DNA of 64,000 nt from DATGLG01 sp035294245 (GTDB lineage: Bacteria; Pseudomonadota; Alphaproteobacteria; JACZXZ01), in NCBI GenBank assembly GCA_035294245.1, contig DATGLG010000068.1:62001-126000 (forward strand), given 5' to 3'. A program made the translations under genes and the position numbers. Position 1 is the first letter of the stretch; the number at the start of each line of letters is the position of its first letter. The notes under the pieces are model-generated. The model saw only the letters and a program-made list of their open reading frames with translations. It searched no databases and was not told the DNA's origin. This document shows, in pieces, positions 61,292 through 64,000 of the stretch.

Positions 61292-61704
61292 AACGCCATC
61301 TTCTGCTTGCCGCGCCGATACTGCTTGCCCTCGGCTCGATGCCTGCGTTTGCCGCCGGCAGCGTCGAGAAGGCGCCGCCGCCGGCGCCCTACAAGAAGGT
61401 GAGCACGCTCGTCAAGCTGCCGGACTTCCTCCCCGGCCTGGGCACGCTCTATGTCGATCCGAAGACGCTGCCGGACGGTCCCTTCCTGGCCTACGATCAT
61501 AAGGGCCGTCTCGTCAGCACGGTCTATATGATCCCCCTCAAGGACATCGACGCTCACAAGACGATCGACGACCTCAAGGCGCCGGGCGGCAGGGTGGTCA
61601 GCGTCGACATGTACTACAACGCGGGGCACCCCGGCGTCGAGGAGCCCCACTATCATATCGTCCTCTGGCACGTCGCCAATGGCGCGGAGCGCGTCGCCAA
61701 GTAA
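61288..61704 (+). CDS. secreted protein with His cluster, possible DUF5602/TTHB210-like
   Basis: The protein has 138 residues with a signal peptide (LLLAAPILLALGSMPAFA). The C-terminal EEPHYHIVLWHV (H121, H123, H128) is a metal-binding cluster. The KTIDDLKAPGGRVVSVDMYY and GHPGVEEPHYH wording recalls TTHB210-like (DUF5602) proteins that lie in ECF operons, but I hold that match tentatively. Its neighbours are the ECF sigma factor and a cupredoxin, so it is a likely copper or redox partner. Confidence 0.7.
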   Translation: MKRHLLLAAPILLALGSMPAFAAGSVEKAPPPAPYKKVSTLVKLPDFLPGLGTLYVDPKTLPDGPFLAYDHKGRLVSTVYMIPLKDIDAHKTIDDLKAPGGRVVSVDMYYNAGHPGVEEPHYHIVLWHVANGAERVAK

Positions 61705-61707
61705 ATC

Positions 61708-62253
61708 ATGCTCACGCGACGCCAAATCCTCGGCGCCGGCGCCGGCCTCCTTGCCGGCGCCCCGCTCCTCCGCGCGCGACCAAGCTCCGCTGCGGCAGAG
61801 CCCGTCGAGATCCGCATGATGAGCGACTCGGCGGGATCGAAGGTGTATTTCGATCCCATCGGCGTTCTGATCGAGCCCGGACAGCGCGTCCGCTGGCGGT
61901 GCGTCGCCAACGTCCACACGACGACCGCCTATCATCCGAGGAACGCCGATCATTCGCTTCGCATCCCGGAGACGGCGCAGCCTTGGAATTCGGACTATCT
62001 CCTTCCGGGCAAGATATTCGAGATCACCCTGAGCGCCGAGGGGGTTTACGATTATTTCTGCGTGCCGCATGAGATGGCCGGAATGGTCGGCAGGATCATC
62101 GTCGGCAAGCCCGCAGGTCCCGGCACGCTCCCCTTCGACTACTTCAGGGGCCAACCCGGCAAAGGCTCATGGCGCGCCGTGCCGATGGCTGCCCAGAAGG
62201 CCTTTCCGCCCATTGCCGACATCATGGCCAAGCGCGTCATCCGCGCCCTCTAA
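61708..62253 (+). CDS. Tat-exported cupredoxin-domain protein
   Basis: The protein has 181 residues. The Arg-Arg start (LTRRQILGAGAGLLAGAPLL) is a Tat signal. The cupredoxin domain has a type-1 copper site H70 (VANVHTTTAYH, with H76 nearby), C118, H121 and M126 (YFCVPHEMAGM). A C-terminal tail (about 135-181) is extra. It is the last gene of the ECF operon. It may deliver or shuttle electrons with the lipoprotein cupredoxin on the opposite strand. Confidence 0.9.
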   Translation: MLTRRQILGAGAGLLAGAPLLRARPSSAAAEPVEIRMMSDSAGSKVYFDPIGVLIEPGQRVRWRCVANVHTTTAYHPRNADHSLRIPETAQPWNSDYLLPGKIFEITLSAEGVYDYFCVPHEMAGMVGRIIVGKPAGPGTLPFDYFRGQPGKGSWRAVPMAAQKAFPPIADIMAKRVIRAL

Positions 62254-62301
62254 CCTCCGCAGCGGTGATGCTTACGGCGCAACCGAGCGCAGAGGCTTTG
62301 C

Positions 62302-62395
62302 AGCGACGCCATCCAGGATGCCTGCAAAAGACTGGATCGCGTCGCCCCTCGCGGGGCTCGCGATGACGCGCTGCTTTAAATCCTCATAAGAATCG
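62302..62395. repeat. dispersed repeat, copy B (shorter)
   Basis: It contains CGACGCCATCCAGG, GACTGGATCGCGTCGCCCC, CGGGGCTCGCGATGACGCG and CTTTAAATCCTCATAAGAA, matching the 3' two thirds of copies A and C. It lies in the 231-bp gap between the cupredoxin and the toxin-antitoxin genes. Confidence 0.7.
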
Positions 62396-62440
62396 TGGGC
62401 GCACGGGACGTGAAGGGCGCATTGTCGGCTCCATGGAAGT

Positions 62441-62459
62441 AAGGAATCCTTGTATCCTT
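62441..62459. promoter_or_regulatory. operator-like repeats upstream of the antitoxin gene
   Basis: AAGGAATCCTT (62441-62451) is a perfect dyad, and ATCCTT is repeated (62446-62451, 62454-62459) 8 bp apart. A TATAAC -10 candidate (62459-62464) follows at once. The antitoxin ATG is 25 bp downstream. AbrB-type antitoxins bind such repeats to autoregulate. Confidence 0.35.
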
Positions 62460-62484
62460 ATAACCACCGGCCTACACTGTCCTC

Positions 62485-62709
62485 ATGCTCGCCAAACTGA
62501 CATCAAAAAATCAGCTGACCCTGCCGAAGAAGGCGGTCGAGGCCCTTGGCGCCGTGACGTATTTCGAGGTGGAGGTGGCGGGAGATCACCTCGTGCTGCG
62601 GCCGGCGCGCCTGGGGGCTGCGGTGGCGGTGCGGCGCAAGCTGGCCGAGCTTGGCGTGCAGGACGAAGATGTGGCGACGGCGGTGGCCTGGGCGCGCAAG
62701 CGGCGCTGA
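62485..62709 (+). CDS. AbrB/SpoVT-type antitoxin
   Basis: The 74-residue protein has the swapped-hairpin AbrB fold in residues 1-45 (KLTSKNQLTLPKKAVEAL, then FEVEVAGDHLVLRP) and a helical C-terminus that should neutralise the toxin. It is the first gene of the pair, 21 bp before the PIN toxin. It is autoregulated through the upstream dyad by analogy. Confidence 0.88.
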   Translation: MLAKLTSKNQLTLPKKAVEALGAVTYFEVEVAGDHLVLRPARLGAAVAVRRKLAELGVQDEDVATAVAWARKRR

Positions 62710-62730
62710 GCCGGTGCCCGGTTGTCGTCA

Positions 62731-63144
62731 GTGCGCGCCGTCTTCGGCACCAATATCGTGCTCTCTGCGCTGGTCTTCGGCCGCCGGCTGGCGTGGCTGC
62801 GCGGCGCTTGGGCGCGGGGCCTGGCGGTCCCGGTGGTCTGTCGGGAGACGGCGACCGAGCTCCTGTGTGTGCTGGCCTATCCGAAGTTCCAGCTGATCCC
62901 GACCGAACGGGATCTGCTGCTCGCCGAGTACCTCCCCTTCGCGGAAGCGGCGCGGCTGCCGGAACCGCTCCCAGAACTTCCAGTCACCTGTCGGGATCGC
63001 GACGACGTCGTGTTCCTCCAGCTGGCGGTGGCAACCAAGGCTGATTGCTTGGTCTCGGGAGATGGCGATCTCGGGGTGTTGCGAGAGGTTGCGCCGGTAC
63101 CGATCATCTCAGTGGACGAACTGCGGCGCCGACTGAACTTGTGA
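62731..63144 (+). CDS. PIN-domain toxin (TIGR00305 type) lacking the first catalytic Asp
   Basis: The protein has 137 residues from GTG 62731 (TTG 62722 also in frame). It follows the PIN toxin layout RVVLDTNVLVSAL...GRLAWLR...RETAEELLRVLAYPKF. The first acidic residue, normally Asp in the DTN motif, reads Gly (VFGTNIV, G6), while the later acids (ETATELL, CRDRDD, SGDGDL) remain. PIN nucleases need all acids for metal binding, so this toxin is probably weak or inactive. Confidence 0.85.
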   Translation: MRAVFGTNIVLSALVFGRRLAWLRGAWARGLAVPVVCRETATELLCVLAYPKFQLIPTERDLLLAEYLPFAEAARLPEPLPELPVTCRDRDDVVFLQLAVATKADCLVSGDGDLGVLREVAPVPIISVDELRRRLNL

Positions 63145-63206
63145 GAGACCGCGGTGAATGCCCGGCGGCCCCGGGTCTCGCGGCGTCGCGCGCGTTCGTG
63201 CGTGGG

Positions 63207-63325
63207 GCGTGTCATGGCGACCCCGAGCATCGCGAGGGGGAAGCCATCCAGACTACGACAAAGGCTGGATCGCTTCGCCTCCGGCTCGCGATGACGCTCT
63301 GCTTTAAGTCTTCATCAACGTCGTT
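63207..63325. repeat. dispersed repeat, copy C
   Basis: It begins GCGTGTCATGGCGACCCCGAG and continues GGGGGAAGCCATCCAGACT and AAGGCTGGATCG, near-identical to copy A over its first half. Direct orientation with A at 59311; the two copies bracket the cupredoxin/ECF/toxin-antitoxin patch. Confidence 0.75.
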
Positions 63326-63574
63326 GGCATTCCGCCGGGCTCGCCCGTTCCGACAGCGCGGGAAAGCCGGCGATTTTTCGACCATCCGTCGATACCGACG
63401 AACGAAGATATTGTTGTGCCGCGTTATTTCGTCACTTCTTGCACAGATTCCGCAAATATTGAATGGGCGAATATTGACTTCCATCAATAAAGTCGAGTCG
63501 CCACATTTTACAGTCGTGATCCTGACAGAATACTTACTTGAAAAATATCAGCCGCTTAGCCGTGCTTAACCACC

Positions 63575-63590
63575 TGGCAAGGATTTTGCT
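63575..63590 (+). promoter_or_regulatory. sigma54 promoter of the surface-protein gene
   Basis: TGGCAAGGATTTTGCT: GG (63576-63577) and GC (63588-63589) exactly 10 bp apart, with the TTGCT half perfect. It predicts a start at about 63601 and a 24-nt leader to ATG 63625. The AT-rich direct repeat AATATTGA about 110 bp upstream is in the right place for an enhancer-binding protein. Confidence 0.6.
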
Positions 63591-63624
63591 TGAACAGCCC
63601 CAAACAGATGCCGGGGGGCGTGCG

Positions 63625-64000
63625 ATGTCTCGTCGTGCCAATGCTCGCGTGTCGCGTTTCCAGTCCAGTTCGCACGATCTTCATGCCGTGCTGAGGCGGC
63701 GGCGCCCGGCGACGATGACCGCCGCGGTGGCCCTCGCCATCGGCCTCGCCGCGGGCGCGGCACCGGCGCGCGCCGCAAACTTCACCTGCTCCTGGACCGA
63801 CTCCAACGCCAACTGGACGACGGCCGGCGACTGGTCGAACTGCAACGGCACCTCGCCGAACAACGGCGCCGGCAACACCTATGACGTGACGATCTCGAAC
63901 GGGGGCGCGCCACAGCTCACCTCGGCGATCACCATCGGCAATGTGACGATCACCAACAGCGCGTGGGATCTCGTCGGCAGCCCGGCTTCGGCCAATTTGA
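63625..64000 (+). CDS. secreted surface protein, autotransporter/beta-helix type (3' end cut by window)
   Basis: The frame is open to the window end; 125 codons are visible. An extended signal peptide (charged start, then TAAVALAIGLAAGAAPARA) is followed by a passenger-type body with Trp/Asn strands (SNANWTTAGDWSNCNGTSP), and VTISNGGAPQLTSAITIGN. The ANW and GDW units are typical of large autotransporters or filamentous adhesins. GGGGGG 7 bp upstream is a ribosome-binding site. A near-consensus sigma54 promoter precedes it, so expression is probably tied to an enhancer-binding regulator. Confidence 0.75.
   Translation, partial: MSRRANARVSRFQSSSHDLHAVLRRRRPATMTAAVALAIGLAAGAAPARAANFTCSWTDSNANWTTAGDWSNCNGTSPNNGAGNTYDVTISNGGAPQLTSAITIGNVTITNSAWDLVGSPASANL

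Larger units (their letters stand above)
63145..63624. other. 480-bp intergenic region
   Basis: The first part (63207-63325) is repeat copy C. The remainder drops to AT-rich DNA (63360-63560) with the direct repeat AATATTGA (63454-63461 and 63469-63476, 15 bp apart) and ends in a sigma54 promoter (63575). I see no supported protein gene. Confidence 0.7.

Noticed and set aside
63045..63569. Open frame of about 174 codons downstream of the PIN toxin
   Set aside because: It runs through the 3' end of the toxin gene, then repeat copy C and AT-rich DNA, has no good ribosome-binding site and no coherent domain pattern.

Overview
The window reads as a chromosomal segment of a high-GC alphaproteobacterium. 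Gene starts and products are alphaproteobacterial in style: a glnB-glnA pair behind a sigma54 promoter, a ParE with the GYTAKDIEVLEGLEPVRRRP-type N-terminus, TTAA-N7-TTAA boxes of the CtrA type, and a tRNA-His with the G-1:C73 pair. I cannot fix the genus. Coding density is high, and I saw no rRNA, CRISPR array, prophage or intact insertion sequence.

Layout. 0-4.6 kb: the 3' part of an MdtA/MdtC-type RND efflux operon with a small membrane protein. 4.6-9.8 kb: hypothetical and envelope genes (an M14-like DUF2817 protein, a YflT-like membrane stress protein, a PEP-CTERM protein) with CtrA-like and FNR-like boxes and a candidate sRNA; then tRNA-His(GTG). 10-19.8 kb: aminotransferase, glnB-glnA, acyl-CoA thioesterase, parE, an M20 peptidase, a periplasmic cyclohexadienyl dehydratase (PheC type) and a hydrolase. 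20-26.8 kb: a DEAD-box helicase, then a tRNA-modification block (queA-tgt-queF-queG, convergent with dusA). 26.9-36.6 kb: a YncE-like propeller, a TPP enzyme, DegP with a two-component system, an acyl-CoA dehydrogenase and formate-THF ligase.

36.8-58 kb is a large catabolic supercluster: a ureohydrolase, a hydantoinase/oxoprolinase pair (HyuA-HyuB), a full Liv-type ABC importer, a complete three-component Rieske ring-hydroxylating dioxygenase (ferredoxin, reductase, alpha, beta), a MarR regulator, an amidase, a molybdenum hydroxylase (large, FAD and Fe-S subunits, the last fused to a CoxG/SRPBCC domain) and a BKACE/DUF849 enzyme. Three copies of the palindrome CAGTATACTG lie in front of the ABM/ferredoxin, dioxygenase-alpha and MarR/amidase promoters. 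They define a likely MarR regulon, which is the most interesting regulatory signal in the window.

58.3-64 kb: hemC, then an accessory patch bracketed by dispersed repeats. It holds two cupredoxins, an unaccompanied ECF sigma factor with a probable autoregulatory promoter, a small aromatic/Arg-rich secreted protein, and an AbrB/PIN toxin-antitoxin pair whose toxin has lost its first catalytic Asp. The window ends in the 5' part of a large secreted surface protein preceded by a near-consensus sigma54 promoter.
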